DNA from: JAJZGK01 sp035538795
Lineage (GTDB): Bacteria; Pseudomonadota; Alphaproteobacteria; Rhodospirillales; Magnetospirillaceae
Direction of reading: 5' to 3'
Assembly: GCA_035538795.1 (NCBI GenBank)
Contig: DATLJS010000025.1
Location: 1 to 64,000, forward strand
Length of the DNA stretch: 64,000 nt
The position numbers and the translations under genes are program-made. The stretch's first letter is position 1, and each line of letters opens with the position of its first letter. The notes under the pieces are model-generated. The model had not been told where the DNA came from, searched no databases, and saw only the letters and a program-made list of their open reading frames with translations. Shown piece by piece: positions 45,312 through 56,152 of this stretch.

Positions 45312-46216
45312 GTGGCGTTCTCCACCATCCAGGTCACCAGATCCTTGAAGGAAATGCCCGCCGCCTCGGCCTGTTCTGGCACCAGAGAGGTGCCGGTCAT
45401 GCCGGGCTGGGTGTTGACTTCAAGCACGTAGAGTTTGCCCTCGCCGTTGGTGTCGTCGTAGCGCAGGTCGGCGCGCGAGACGCCGCGGCAACCCAGGGCC
45501 TTGTGGGCTTCGACGGCCAGACGCTGGGCCTCGGCGAAGATTTCCGGCGGCAGCGGGGCGGGAACGATGTGGCGCGAACCGCCGGGAGCGTACTTGGCGG
45601 TGTAATCGTAGAAACCCCGGTCCGAAGTGATCTCGGTGACGCCGAGCGCCTTGTCGCCCATCACCGCCACGGTGATTTCGCGGCCGGGAATGAACGTTTC
45701 GGCCAGCACCCATTCGCCATAGGGCCAGTCGGCGTCGCAGGACGGACGCTCGGCGTTGCCCTGAATGATGTGGACACCGACGCTCGATCCCTCATTCAGG
45801 GGCTTCAGCACATAGGGACGGGGCAGCACGTCGCCGGCGAAAACGTCGGCCTTGTGGACCACGCGGCCTTCGGCCACGGGAATGCCGGCGGCAGTGAACA
45901 CCTTGCGGGCGGTCGGCTTGTCCATGGCCATGGCCGACGCGAGAACGCCGGAATGGGTATAGGGAATTTTCATGATGTCGAGGATGCCCTGAACCGAGCC
46001 GTCCTCGCCGAAGCGGCCGTGCAGGGCGTTGAATACCGCCCAGGGCTGGGCGGCGATCAGCCCGCCCACCAAAGTCCGCAGGTCTCGGCGCACGTCGATG
46101 GTGGCGACGGCGTATCCGGCCTGCTCCAAGGCTCCGGCGACGGCAGCGCCGCTGTTCAGCGACACGTCACGCTCGGCCGAGAACCCACCCATCAGAACGA
46201 CGACACGCTTGCTCAT
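45299..46216 (-). CDS. ddl: D-alanine--D-alanine ligase
   Basis: 305-residue ATP-grasp enzyme joining two D-Ala for the pentapeptide. VVVLMGGFSAERDVSLNSGA opens the protein. Catalytic segments: FNALHGRFGEDGSVQGILDI (about 63-82), PLNEGSSVGVHIIQ (about 143), ITVAVMGDKALGVTEI, GCRGVSRADLRYD and YVLEVNTQPGMTGTSLVPEQ (metal-binding Glu/Asn). The size and position (between murB and ftsQ) are those of DdlB. ATGA overlap with murB, and 13-base overlap with ftsQ. Confidence 0.96.
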   Translation of the reverse strand: MSKRVVVLMGGFSAERDVSLNSGAAVAGALEQAGYAVATIDVRRDLRTLVGGLIAAQPWAVFNALHGRFGEDGSVQGILDIMKIPYTHSGVLASAMAMDKPTARKVFTAAGIPVAEGRVVHKADVFAGDVLPRPYVLKPLNEGSSVGVHIIQGNAERPSCDADWPYGEWVLAETFIPGREITVAVMGDKALGVTEITSDRGFYDYTAKYAPGGSRHIVPAPLPPEIFAEAQRLAVEAHKALGCRGVSRADLRYDDTNGEGKLYVLEVNTQPGMTGTSLVPEQAEAAGISFKDLVTWMVENATCDA

Positions 46217-47175
46217 GGCTTAATTCCTGTGACACCCGCCGCGTTGGCGGCATTGTTGCGAACGCCGATACGGCGGATTTCCCAATGAAGCTCGATCCCC
46301 GACGAAGCCAGTACGCGGCGGCGCACCTCTTCGCCCAGGTCTTCCACATCGGCGGCGGTGGCGTTGCCGGTGTTGATGAGGAAGTTGCAATGCTTTTCCG
46401 ACACCTGGGCGCCGCCCAGCTTGAGGCCGCGGCAACCGGCCTTGTCGATCAGCTCCCAGGCCTTGTGTCCGGGCGGATTGGCGAAGGTGGAGCCGCCGGT
46501 GCGAGTGCGCAAAGGCTGGCTTTCCTCGCGCTTGGCCTTGATCTCGGCCATGCGTTCACCCACCGTCTGGGGGCTTTCGGCGCGGCCCTGCAGCAGGGCG
46601 TCGAGAAAGATCCAGCCGTCGGGCAGTCCGCAATGGCGGTAGGAAAAGCCGTAATCGGCCGGCTTCAATTGGTGGATCTTGCCGTCCGGCGACAGGGCGC
46701 GGCCTTCGATCAGGACATCCTTGATCTCGCCGCCATAAGCGCCGGCGTTCATGCGCACGGCGCCGCCGATGGTGCCCGGCACGCCGGACAGGAATTCCAA
46801 GCCGCCGATGCCATGTTCGCAGGCGGTGGCGGCCACGGTCAGGTCCAAGGCGCCGCCGCCGACACGCAGACGGGCGCCGTCCTGCACTTCGATGTTGGCG
46901 AAATCGCCGCCCAGCTTGACGACCACGCCGGGCACGCCGCCGTCGCGCACCAGCAGATTGGAGCCGACGCCGATCACCGTCACCGGCACGTCCTCGGGCT
47001 TGGCCGACAGAAAGACGGCCAGATCGTCGATGTCGGCGGGGCGGAACAGAACCTCGGCCGGGCCGCCGACGCGGAACCAGGTGATGCCCGCCAAAGACGC
47101 CTCGGCCGTCAGCCGCCCGCGCACGGCGGGCATCTTGTCGATCAGACGAGGCGGGAAGATGGCGGTCCGGCTCAT
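46213..47175 (-). CDS. murB: UDP-N-acetylenolpyruvoylglucosamine reductase MurB
   Basis: 320-residue FAD enzyme reducing UDP-GlcNAc-enolpyruvate to UDP-MurNAc. FAD-binding segments are TVIGVGSNLLVRDGGVPGVV (about 65-84), GIGGLEFLSGVPGTIGGAVR (about 123-142) and MNAGAYGGEIKDVL. The catalytic serine lies in RTRTGGSTFANPPGHKAW (near 230). KLGGAQVSEKHCNFLINTGN and a final Glu in GIELHWEIRRIG complete the site. The Tyr/loop organisation suggests a type II MurB. Start ATG 47175 overlaps the murC stop by one base (TGATG). Confidence 0.96.
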   Translation of the reverse strand: MSRTAIFPPRLIDKMPAVRGRLTAEASLAGITWFRVGGPAEVLFRPADIDDLAVFLSAKPEDVPVTVIGVGSNLLVRDGGVPGVVVKLGGDFANIEVQDGARLRVGGGALDLTVAATACEHGIGGLEFLSGVPGTIGGAVRMNAGAYGGEIKDVLIEGRALSPDGKIHQLKPADYGFSYRHCGLPDGWIFLDALLQGRAESPQTVGERMAEIKAKREESQPLRTRTGGSTFANPPGHKAWELIDKAGCRGLKLGGAQVSEKHCNFLINTGNATAADVEDLGEEVRRRVLASSGIELHWEIRRIGVRNNAANAAGVTGIKP

Positions 47176-48581
47176 CAGGCGGCGCCTTCCAGCTGGCCGG
47201 GCAGGGCATGGGCCCAGGCGGTGATATTGCCGGCGCCCAGGCAGACCACCAGATCGCCGGACTTGGCTACTTCGGCGACCAGCTTGGGCAGGGCTTCGGG
47301 CGACGGCAGGGCCAGCACCTTGCGGTGGCCGCGCTCCTGCAGGCCGGTGACCAGGGCGTCGCGGTTGACGCCTTCGATGGGCTGCTCGCCGGCGGCATAG
47401 ACGTCGGCGACGATCACCGTGTCGGCGTCGTTGAAGCACGAGCAAAAGTCTTCGAACAGGCTTTGCAGGCGCGAATAGCGGTGTGGCTGGACCACGGCGA
47501 TGACGCTGCCGTGGGTGGCCGTGCGAGCGGCGCGCAGCACAGCGCTGATTTCCACCGGATGATGGCCGTAATCGTCGATGACGGTGATGCCGTTGGCCTC
47601 GCCGGTCTTGGTGAAGCGGCGCTTGACGCCCGAGAAGGTGCTCAGGGCAGTGCGGATGACATCGTCCGAGAAGCCCAACTGGGTGGCGACCACCACGGCG
47701 GCCAGCGAGTTCTGCACATTGTGCTGGCCGTACATCGGCAACTTGATGCCTTCGATGGTGCGGCTGTCGCCGCTGGCGCGGTCGGTGATGACGATGTCGA
47801 AGGTGGCGCCGCCGGGGGCGATGCTCAGGTTGACGGCGCGCACGTCGGCCTGCGGATTCAGGCCGTAGGTGACGATCTTGCGGTCGGGCACGCGGGGAAT
47901 CAGGGCCTGTACTTCCGGGTGATCCAGGCACAGGGCGGCGAAGCCGTAGAACGGAATGTTCTCGACGAACACGCGGAAGGCGTCGCGCACTTTGTCGAAG
48001 GTGCCATAGAAATCCAGATGCTCGGGGTCGATGTTGGTAACCACGGCGATGGTCGAGGGCAGCTTCATGAAGGTGCCGTCGGATTCGTCGGCCTCGACCA
48101 CCGCCCATTCGCCGGTTCCCAAGCGGGCATTGGTGCCATAGGCGTTGATGATGCCGCCGTTGATGACGGTGGGATCGTAGCCGGCGGCGTCCAGCATGGC
48201 GGCGATCATCGAGGTGGTGGTGGTCTTGCCGTGGGTGCCGCCGATGGAGATGGCGTATTTCAGGCGCATCAGCTCGGCCAGCATCTCGGCGCGCCGGACC
48301 ACCGGGATCAGGCGGGCGCGGGCGGCCACCACTTCCGGATTGTCGGCCTTGACCGCCGAGCTGATGACCACGGCGCGGGATTCGCCCAGGTTCTCGGCGG
48401 CGTGGCCGACATGGATGGTCAGACCCAGTTCGCGCAGACGCTTGACGTTGGCGTTCTCGGCGATGTCGGAGCCCTGCACCTTGTAGCCAAGATTGTGCAT
48501 GACCTCGGCGATGCCGCTCATGCCGATGCCGCCGATGCCGACGAAATGAATGGTGCCGATGGACAGCGGCAGGGATCTCAT
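47175..48581 (-). CDS. murC: UDP-N-acetylmuramate--L-alanine ligase MurC
   Basis: 468-residue Mur ligase adding L-Ala to UDP-MurNAc. N-terminal Rossmann segment HFVGIGGIGMSGIAEVMHNL (about 12-31), ATP loop YAISIGGTHGKTTTTSMIAA (about 107-126), VVEADESDGTFMKLPSTIAV with NIDPEHLDFYGTFD, then RFTKTGEANGITVIDDYGHH (about 320) and AVVQPHRYSRLQSLFEDF. ATG 48581 overlaps the murG stop by 4 bases. The in-frame extension (ATG 48596) was rejected because the family begins at RSLPLSIGTIHFVGIGG. Confidence 0.97.
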   Translation of the reverse strand: MRSLPLSIGTIHFVGIGGIGMSGIAEVMHNLGYKVQGSDIAENANVKRLRELGLTIHVGHAAENLGESRAVVISSAVKADNPEVVAARARLIPVVRRAEMLAELMRLKYAISIGGTHGKTTTTSMIAAMLDAAGYDPTVINGGIINAYGTNARLGTGEWAVVEADESDGTFMKLPSTIAVVTNIDPEHLDFYGTFDKVRDAFRVFVENIPFYGFAALCLDHPEVQALIPRVPDRKIVTYGLNPQADVRAVNLSIAPGGATFDIVITDRASGDSRTIEGIKLPMYGQHNVQNSLAAVVVATQLGFSDDVIRTALSTFSGVKRRFTKTGEANGITVIDDYGHHPVEISAVLRAARTATHGSVIAVVQPHRYSRLQSLFEDFCSCFNDADTVIVADVYAAGEQPIEGVNRDALVTGLQERGHRKVLALPSPEALPKLVAEVAKSGDLVVCLGAGNITAWAHALPGQLEGAA

Positions 48582-49686
48582 GGCGTAACCTCGCACTTGG
48601 GAACCAGCGACGTGACCAGATCGGCCAGACGCGCGGCGGCATCGGGAACTCCGGTGGCGCGGGCGCAGGCGGCGGCCCTGGTCAGGCTGCCGGGAAGGGA
48701 AAACAGGGACTCCAGACGCCCGGCCAGACTTTCCGGCGTGAAGGCGGGCTGAGGGATCAGCCAGCCGCCGCCGGCTTCGTCCACGGCGTGGGCGTTGGCG
48801 GTCTGGTGATCGTCGATGGCATGGGGGTACGGCACTAATATGGCCGGACGGCCCATGACGGTCAGTTCGCCGACGGTGGAGGCGCCGGACCGGGCGATCA
48901 CCAGATGGGCGGCGACCATGCGTTCCGGCACGTCGGTGAAAAAACTTTGCAGATCGGCCTTGATGCCGGTGCCCTCATAGGCGGCGCGGACCTCGTCCAG
49001 GTCTTCCGGACGGCATTGCTGGCTGATCTCGATGCGCAGGCGCAGTTTTTCGGGCAGGGCGGCCAAGGCGGCGGGCACCACTTCCGACAGGACGCGCGCC
49101 CCTTGCGAGCCGCCCAGCACCAGCAGGCGCAGCGGGCCGGTTTCGGTCAAGGCCGGATAGTCGAGGCCGCGCTGGGCGACGATCTGCGGGCGCACCGGCA
49201 TGCCGGTCTGCACCACCTTCTTCTGCAAGGCCGGGGACAAGTTCTTGATTTCGCCATAGCAGGTGGCGATGCGGCTGGTGCGTCCGGCCAACAGCCGGTT
49301 GGCGCGGCCCAGCACGGCGTTCTGTTCATGCAGGGCGCTGGGAACGCCCAGAACCGAAGCCGCCATCATGGCGGGCACCGAGGCATAGCCGCCGAAGCCG
49401 ACGATGGCGGCGGGGCGTAGGCGCGACAGCAAGGTGCGGGCCTGAAGGAAGCCGGTGCCCAGTTCCAGAACCGAGCGGATACGGGCGCCGACGCCGCGCC
49501 CGGCGATGCTGCCGGCGCAAATGCGGTGCGTGGCGAGCTGGCCCAGGGTGCCGCCATAGGCCTGGCCCCGGCTGTCGGTGATCAGGGACAGCTCGAAGCC
49601 GCGGGACAGCAGTTCCACCGCCAGGGCTTCGGCCGGGAAGACATGGCCGCCGGTGCCGCCGGCGGTGAGAACGATCAGATCATGGC

Positions 49687-49690
<4 letters not shown>
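48578..49690 (-). CDS. murG: UDP-GlcNAc:lipid I transferase MurG
   Basis: 370-residue GT-B transferase making lipid II at the inner face of the membrane. LTAGGTGGHVFPAEALAVEL (glycine-rich loop, about 8-27), VGFGGYASVPAMMAASVLGV (G-loop 2, about 96), HEQNAVLGRANRLLA (HEQN), RLLVLGGSQGARVLSEVVPA (G-loop 3, about 190) and VIARSGASTVGELTVMGRPA with VPYPHAIDDHQTANA (donor site) are all intact. ATGA overlaps on both sides, with ftsW before and murC after. Confidence 0.97.
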
Positions 49691-50807
<1,117 letters not shown>

Positions 50808-50811
<4 letters not shown>

Positions 50812-52172
50812 GGCGCGGCCCCCCTTTTGCCTGGAAGCCGCGCGACGAGATCGCGGAAAGCCTCGCCCCGATGTTCGAAGCTTTTGAATTGATCCCACGA
50901 GGCGCAGGCCGGAGACAGCAGCACCACGGCGTCCTTGTGGCCGTCGGCCAGGGCGGCCTCGCGGGCTTTGGCGACGGCGACGTCCAAGGTGCCGCACCGA
51001 TCGAATGCCGCCTTGCCTTCAAGGGCGGCGGCGAAGGCGTCGGAGGCTTCGCCGATCAGGAAGGCCTTGACCACCCGGCTGAACAGCGGTTCCAGGCTGC
51101 CGATGCCGCCTTCCTTGGCCTGTCCGCCGATGATCCAATAGATGTGGCGATAGCACAGCATGGCCTTTTCCGCCGCGTCGGCGTTGGTGGCCTTGCTGTC
51201 GTTGACGTAACGCACGCCGTCGACGGTACCGACCCATTCCTGACGATGGGCCAGACCGGGATAGCTTTTCAGCCCGGCCACGATCTCGTCGAGCGGCAGT
51301 CCAAGGGCGCGGGCGGCGGCATAGGCGCAGCAGGCGTTCTGCCAGTTGTGGCGGCCAGGCAGGATCGACAGTCCGCTGAGATCGAAAAGGCGCGCCCCCT
51401 GGTCGATCAGCATACCGTTTTCGGCGTGAACACCCTGGATCGGTTCTCGGACCGAAACCGTGACGGCATGCGGCAGGGAGGCGGCCAGACGCTGACCGTA
51501 GGTGTCGTCGACGCCGACCACGGCGGCGCCGTTGGCGCGCAGGCGCTGGAACAGGCTGGCTTTGGCGGCGAAATAACCTTCCATGCCGCCGTGGCGCGAC
51601 AAGTGGTCGGGGGTCAGGTTCAGCATCACGGCGACGTCGAAGGCGGCCGTGTCCAATAGTTCCAACTGATAGGACGACAGCTCCAGCACATAGATGCCTT
51701 GGTCGCTCAACAGCGGCAGATCCAAAGCCGGAGTGCCGAGGTTGCCGCCCACCGCGATCTCGTATCCGGCGCTCTTTAGAATATGGGCGATCAGGGTGGT
51801 GGTGGTGGATTTGCCGTTGGTGCCGGTGATGCCGACGAAGCGGGCGTTCGGGCAGGCGATGGCCAGCAGCTCCACGTCGCAGACCACCGGAACCCCGGCG
51901 GCGCGGGCGCGCTCGGCCACCGGATGAGGCTTGGGATGGATGTGGGGAATGCCGGGACTCCACAGCACTAGATCGACGGTGGCGAAATCCTCGGCCAGCA
52001 GATCGCGGATGGTCACGCCTTCGGCGGTCGCCGCCGTGCGGGCGCTTTCGTTGTCGTCCCAGGCGATGACCGAAGCTCCGCTGACGGCCAAGGCGCGCGC
52101 GGCCGACGTCCCGGACTTGCCGAGACCCATCACCGCCACCTTTTTGCCGTTCAACTGGGGAACCGCGGGCAT
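50808..52172 (-). CDS. murD: UDP-N-acetylmuramoylalanine--D-glutamate ligase MurD
   Basis: 454-residue Mur ligase adding D-Glu. KKVAVMGLGKSGTSAARALA (about 9-28) is the UDP-binding Rossmann motif. The ATP loop is FVGITGTNGKSTTTTLIAHI (about 110-129). YVLELSSYQLELLD, LNLTPDHLSRHGGMEGYFAA (DHLDRHG-like), PGLAHRQEWVGTVDGVRYVN with DSKATNADA (about 320) and LLSPACASWDQFKSFEHRGE (about 415-434) close the active site. ATGA overlap with ftsW; 14 bases after mraY. Confidence 0.97.
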
Positions 52173-52186
52173 CGTTCCTTACTCCT

Positions 52187-53275
52187 TCAGCGCAGCTTCA
52201 GGGTGGACAGGCCGGCCAGGGCCAGGATGCCGGCGATGATCCAGAAGCGGATCACCACGGTCGGCTCGGCCCATCCCTTCTTTTCGAAGTGATGGTGCAA
52301 AGGGGCCATGCGGAACACCCGCTTGCCGGTCAGCTTGTAGCTGGCGACCTGGACGATCACCGACACTGTTTCCAGCACGAACAGGCCGCCGACGATGGCC
52401 AGCACGATTTCGTGCTTGGTCACCACGCTCATGGCGCCCAGGGCGCCGCCCAGGGCCAGAGAGCCGGTGTCGCCCATGAAGACCATGGCGGGCGGAGCGT
52501 TGAACCACAGAAAACCCAGGCCGGCGCCGACCAGGGCGCCGCAGAACACCGCCAGTTCGCCGGCGCCGGGAACGTGATGGATCTGCAGATAATTGGCGAA
52601 CACGGCATGGCCGACCAGATAGCTGATCAAGGCGAACACGCCGGCGGCGATCATCACCGGCACGGTGGCCAGACCGTCCAGGCCGTCGGTCAGGTTGACG
52701 GCGTTGGAGGCGCCGACCATGACGAAGCAGGCCATGGCGATATAGCCCCAGCCCAGTTGCAGCAGCATCGTCTTGAAGAAGGGAACGGCCAGGGCCTGCG
52801 ACAGGTTGTCGGGCTCCAGGCTCATGATGCTGACGGCGGCGGCGCCGGCCACCAGCACCTGGCCCAGCAGCTTCAGCTTGCCGGGCAGCCCCTTGGTGTT
52901 GCGCTTGCTGACCTTCAGATAGTCGTCGGCGAAACCGATCAGTCCGTACATCAGGGTGACCAGCAGGACGATCCACATATAGGCGTTGGACAGGTCCGCC
53001 CACAAAAGGGTCGATAGCGACAGGGCCAGCAGAATCAGGAAGCCGCCCATGGTGGGCGTGCCTTTTTTTGTCAGCAGATGGCTTTCCGGGCCGTCTGTGC
53101 GGATCGGCTGGCCGCGCCCCTGGCGCTTGCGCAGCCAGCGGATCACCGCCGGTCCGGCCAGGAAGGAAATCAGCAGAGAGGTCAGTACCGCCCCGCCCGT
53201 GCGGAAGGTCAGGTACTTGAACAGATTGAACACGCCAACCTGATCGGCCAGTGGGAAGAGCAGATTATAGAGCAT
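52187..53275 (-). CDS. mraY: Phospho-MurNAc-pentapeptide transferase MraY
   Basis: 362-residue integral membrane enzyme attaching UDP-MurNAc-pentapeptide to undecaprenyl phosphate (lipid I). About ten helices. Catalytic Asp residues: LIGFADDYLKVSKRNTKGLP (DD, about 118), SNAVNLTDGLDGLATVPVMI (about 190-209) and FNAPPAMVFMGDTGSLALGG (about 262-281); the HHHFEKKGW loop (MAPLHHHFEKKGWAEP) lies near 325. Start ATG 53275. It is 19 bases after murF and 14 bases before murD. Confidence 0.98.
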   Translation of the reverse strand: MLYNLLFPLADQVGVFNLFKYLTFRTGGAVLTSLLISFLAGPAVIRWLRKRQGRGQPIRTDGPESHLLTKKGTPTMGGFLILLALSLSTLLWADLSNAYMWIVLLVTLMYGLIGFADDYLKVSKRNTKGLPGKLKLLGQVLVAGAAAVSIMSLEPDNLSQALAVPFFKTMLLQLGWGYIAMACFVMVGASNAVNLTDGLDGLATVPVMIAAGVFALISYLVGHAVFANYLQIHHVPGAGELAVFCGALVGAGLGFLWFNAPPAMVFMGDTGSLALGGALGAMSVVTKHEIVLAIVGGLFVLETVSVIVQVASYKLTGKRVFRMAPLHHHFEKKGWAEPTVVIRFWIIAGILALAGLSTLKLR

Positions 53276-53294
53276 GGGACTCCGTGACCTCCTG

Positions 53295-54716
53295 TCAGCT
53301 CTGGGCCGGTTGGCCGAACGCCGCCGAAGCGTCGTTCAATGCCTGAACCACCCGGCCCATGCGGCTGCCCGCAGAGCCCTTGACCATTACGATATCGCCG
53401 CCTTTCAACGCGCCCTTCAGCAGTGAAGCCAGCGAATCGGCGTCGGCGGCGTGTTCGCCGCGCAAAGCCGAGGGCAGAGCGTCGTGGAGGGACCGCATGA
53501 GCGGGCCGGCAGTAAAGACGATGTCGATTCGCCGTTCCACCACTGCTTCGGCAAGGCCGGCATGCAATTGCGCGGAGGCGTCGCCCAGTTCCAGCATGTC
53601 GCCCAGAACGGCGATGCGGCGGCCGGCCTTGCCGGGCTTGGCGGCGGCCAGGGTGGCGATGGCGGCCCGCATGGAAACCGGGCTGGCGTTGTAGCTTTCG
53701 TCGATTAGCTCGATGGCGCCCTGATCCCAATTCAGGCGGCGGCGCTGGCCCCGGCCCTTGGGTGCCTGCATTCCGGACAGGGCGCGGGCGGCGTCGGCCA
53801 GCGGCACGCCGCAGGCGGCGGCGGCTTGCAGCACGGCCAGACTGTTGACGGCCCACTGACGGCCGGGAACGCCGACGCGATAGAACAGGGGCTGATCGCC
53901 GAACAGGGCGAAGACCACGGTTTCCGTCGGATCGACGGCGCAGTCCAACAGTCGGGCGGTGGCGTCGATATGGCTGCCGAAACTTTCGACGCGGCGGATG
54001 CCCTTGGCTTCGGCGGCGCGGCGCAGATAGGCGTAATGACGGTTGTCGCGGGGCAGGATGGCGATGCCGCCGTCGGTCACGCCTTCGAAGATTTCCGCCT
54101 TGGCCTCGGCGATTTCGGCCGTCGAGGCAAAGAATTCCATATGCACCGCCTCGACGGTGGTGATGACCGCCACATGGGGGCGCACCAGCGTGGTCAGCGG
54201 AACGATCTCGCCGGGATGGTTCGTGCCCAGTTCGAACACGGCGTATTGCGCGTCTTTGGGCAGACGGGCCAGCGACAGGGGTACCCCCCAATGATTGTTA
54301 AAGCTGCCGACGCTGGCATGGGTGGGGCCGGCGGCTTCCAGGGCCAGCTTCAGCATTTCCTTGCTGCTGGTCTTGCCGACGCTGCCGGTCACGCCGACGA
54401 TCTTGGCGATCGAGCGGGCGCGGGCGGCGGCGGCCAAGGCGCGCAAGCCCTCCAGAGTGTCGTTCACAAGGATCAGGGGAGCGTCGTCGGACAAGTTGTC
54501 CGGGCGCTTGTGTACCAGGGCCGCCGTCGCTCCGTCGGCAAGCGCCTTGGCGACGTAATCGTGGCCGTCGTGATTGGGGCCGGTCAAGGCGACGAACAGA
54601 TCGCCCCTACCGACGCTGCGACTGTCGATGGAAACGCCGAAGGCTTCCCAAGCCGGGCCGAAAGCCTTGCCGCTGGTGGCCGCCAAGGCCTCGCTCTGGG
54701 TCCAAAGCGGGATCAT
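53295..54716 (-). CDS. murF: UDP-MurNAc-tripeptide:D-Ala-D-Ala ligase MurF
   Basis: 473-residue ligase adding D-Ala-D-Ala. FGVSIDSRSVGRGDLFVALT (about 27-46) is the MurE/F uridine domain motif, and the ATP loop is VGVTGSVGKTSSKEMLKLAL (about 109-128). VGSFNNHWGVPLSLARLPKD (about 137) and AVFELGTNHPGEI are diagnostic of MurF, with LIDESYNASPVSMRAAIATL and AVLGDMLELGDASAQLHAGL in the C-terminal domain. ATGA overlap with murE. Confidence 0.97.
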   Translation of the reverse strand: MIPLWTQSEALAATSGKAFGPAWEAFGVSIDSRSVGRGDLFVALTGPNHDGHDYVAKALADGATAALVHKRPDNLSDDAPLILVNDTLEGLRALAAAARARSIAKIVGVTGSVGKTSSKEMLKLALEAAGPTHASVGSFNNHWGVPLSLARLPKDAQYAVFELGTNHPGEIVPLTTLVRPHVAVITTVEAVHMEFFASTAEIAEAKAEIFEGVTDGGIAILPRDNRHYAYLRRAAEAKGIRRVESFGSHIDATARLLDCAVDPTETVVFALFGDQPLFYRVGVPGRQWAVNSLAVLQAAAACGVPLADAARALSGMQAPKGRGQRRRLNWDQGAIELIDESYNASPVSMRAAIATLAAAKPGKAGRRIAVLGDMLELGDASAQLHAGLAEAVVERRIDIVFTAGPLMRSLHDALPSALRGEHAADADSLASLLKGALKGGDIVMVKGSAGSRMGRVVQALNDASAAFGQPAQS

Positions 54717-56152
54717 AGGGTTTGCTCCACGGCGGCACGGGCTTCGACGGCGTCGTCGAACGGGAAAACCTGCCCCTTGATGATCTGGCCGCTTTCGTGG
54801 CCCTTTCCGGCCAGAACCAGCACGTCTCCGGAGTCCAATTCCAGCACCGCCTGCAAGATCGCCTGACGGCGGTCGCCGATCTCGACGGCGCTGGGGCAGG
54901 CGGGCATGATCTGTGCGCGGATGGCGGCGGGCTCCTCCGAACGGGGGTTGTCGTCGGTGACGTAGACCTTGTCGGCCAGCTTGGCGGCGATGGCGCCCAT
55001 CTGCGGGCGTTTGCCGGGGTCGCGGTCACCGCCGCAGCCGAACAGCGCCACCAGCTTGCCGCCCACATGCGGGCGCAGGGCGTTCAATGCAGTTTCCAAG
55101 GCGTCGGGGGTGTGGGCGTAGTCCACATAGACGGCGGCGCCGTTGGCCTTCACGGCGACCTTCTGCAAACGGCCAGGCACGCCTTCCAAACGGGACAGGG
55201 CGGCGACGGCGGCGGCCGCGTCGGCGCCGGTAGCCAAGGCCAAGCCGAGGGCGCAGGTGGCGTTGGAGGCCTGGAAAGCGCCGGCCAGCGGCAGATACAG
55301 CTTGTAGTCATGGCCCTGGACCGACAGCTCCAAGGTCTGGCCTTGGGCGGCGGGAACCGCCGAGACGATGCGGATGTCGTCGCCCCGGAAACCGAAGCTC
55401 AGCACTTTCTGGCCGCGCAGGCGGCACAGGCTGGTCAGTTCCTCGGCCAGATCGGAATCGGCGTTGATGACGGCGGTGCGGCAGGGCGGCATCACTTCGG
55501 TGAACAACCGCTTTTTGGCGGCCCAATAGGCCAGCATGGTGCCGTGGGTGTCCAGATGGTCGCGGGTCAGATTGGTGAAGGCGGCGGCGCTGATGGAGAC
55601 GCCCTCCAATCGGAATTGCGCCAGTCCGTCGCTGGAGGCCTCGATGGCCAGATGGTCGACGCCGGCGGCGGCCAATTCCGCCAGATCGCGGTGCAGGCTG
55701 ACGGAATCGGGGGTGGTCAGAGAACCTTTCTCGGTCTTGTGGGGCGAGATCAGTCCCAGCGTGCCCAGGCTGGCCGCCGGGATGCCCAGATGCGACCAGA
55801 TCTGGCGGGTGAAATTCACCACCGAGGTCTTGCCGTTGGTGCCGGTGACGGCGGCCACGATGGCGGGCTGGGCGCCGTAGAAGCGGGCGGCGATGTGGGC
55901 CAGACGGCGGCGAGGCTCGTCGTCGGTGATCAGGGCGATGTCGTCGCGGTCCAGCGTTGTGCCGGTAGGAGCCAGGATGGCCACGGCCCCTTTTTCGATG
56001 GCGGCGCCGATGAAGTCGCGGCCGTCCATCTTGCGGCCCGGCAAGGCGGCGAACAGGTCGCCCGGCCTGACGGCGCGGCTGTCCAGGGTGATGCCGGTGA
56101 CGTCCGGATCGCTGGCCAACAGCGGGGCGAGGAGGCTACTCAACTTGGTCAA
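54713..56152 (-). CDS. murE: UDP-MurNAc-L-Ala-D-Glu:meso-DAP ligase MurE
   Basis: 479-residue ligase adding the third residue. GITLDSRAVRPGDLFAALPG (about 20-39), ATP loop AAVTGTNGKTSVVNFTRQIW (about 104-123), FTNLTRDHLDTHGTMLAYWA, VYVDYAHTPDALETALNALR and FGCGGDRDPGKRPQMGAIAA follow family order. The specificity loop reads VYVTDDNPRSEEPAAI: the DNPR motif marks meso-diaminopimelate as substrate, as in other Gram-negatives. It starts 17 bases inside the end of ftsI, so the two are translationally linked. Confidence 0.97.
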   Translation of the reverse strand: MTKLSSLLAPLLASDPDVTGITLDSRAVRPGDLFAALPGRKMDGRDFIGAAIEKGAVAILAPTGTTLDRDDIALITDDEPRRRLAHIAARFYGAQPAIVAAVTGTNGKTSVVNFTRQIWSHLGIPAASLGTLGLISPHKTEKGSLTTPDSVSLHRDLAELAAAGVDHLAIEASSDGLAQFRLEGVSISAAAFTNLTRDHLDTHGTMLAYWAAKKRLFTEVMPPCRTAVINADSDLAEELTSLCRLRGQKVLSFGFRGDDIRIVSAVPAAQGQTLELSVQGHDYKLYLPLAGAFQASNATCALGLALATGADAAAAVAALSRLEGVPGRLQKVAVKANGAAVYVDYAHTPDALETALNALRPHVGGKLVALFGCGGDRDPGKRPQMGAIAAKLADKVYVTDDNPRSEEPAAIRAQIMPACPSAVEIGDRRQAILQAVLELDSGDVLVLAGKGHESGQIIKGQVFPFDDAVEARAAVEQTL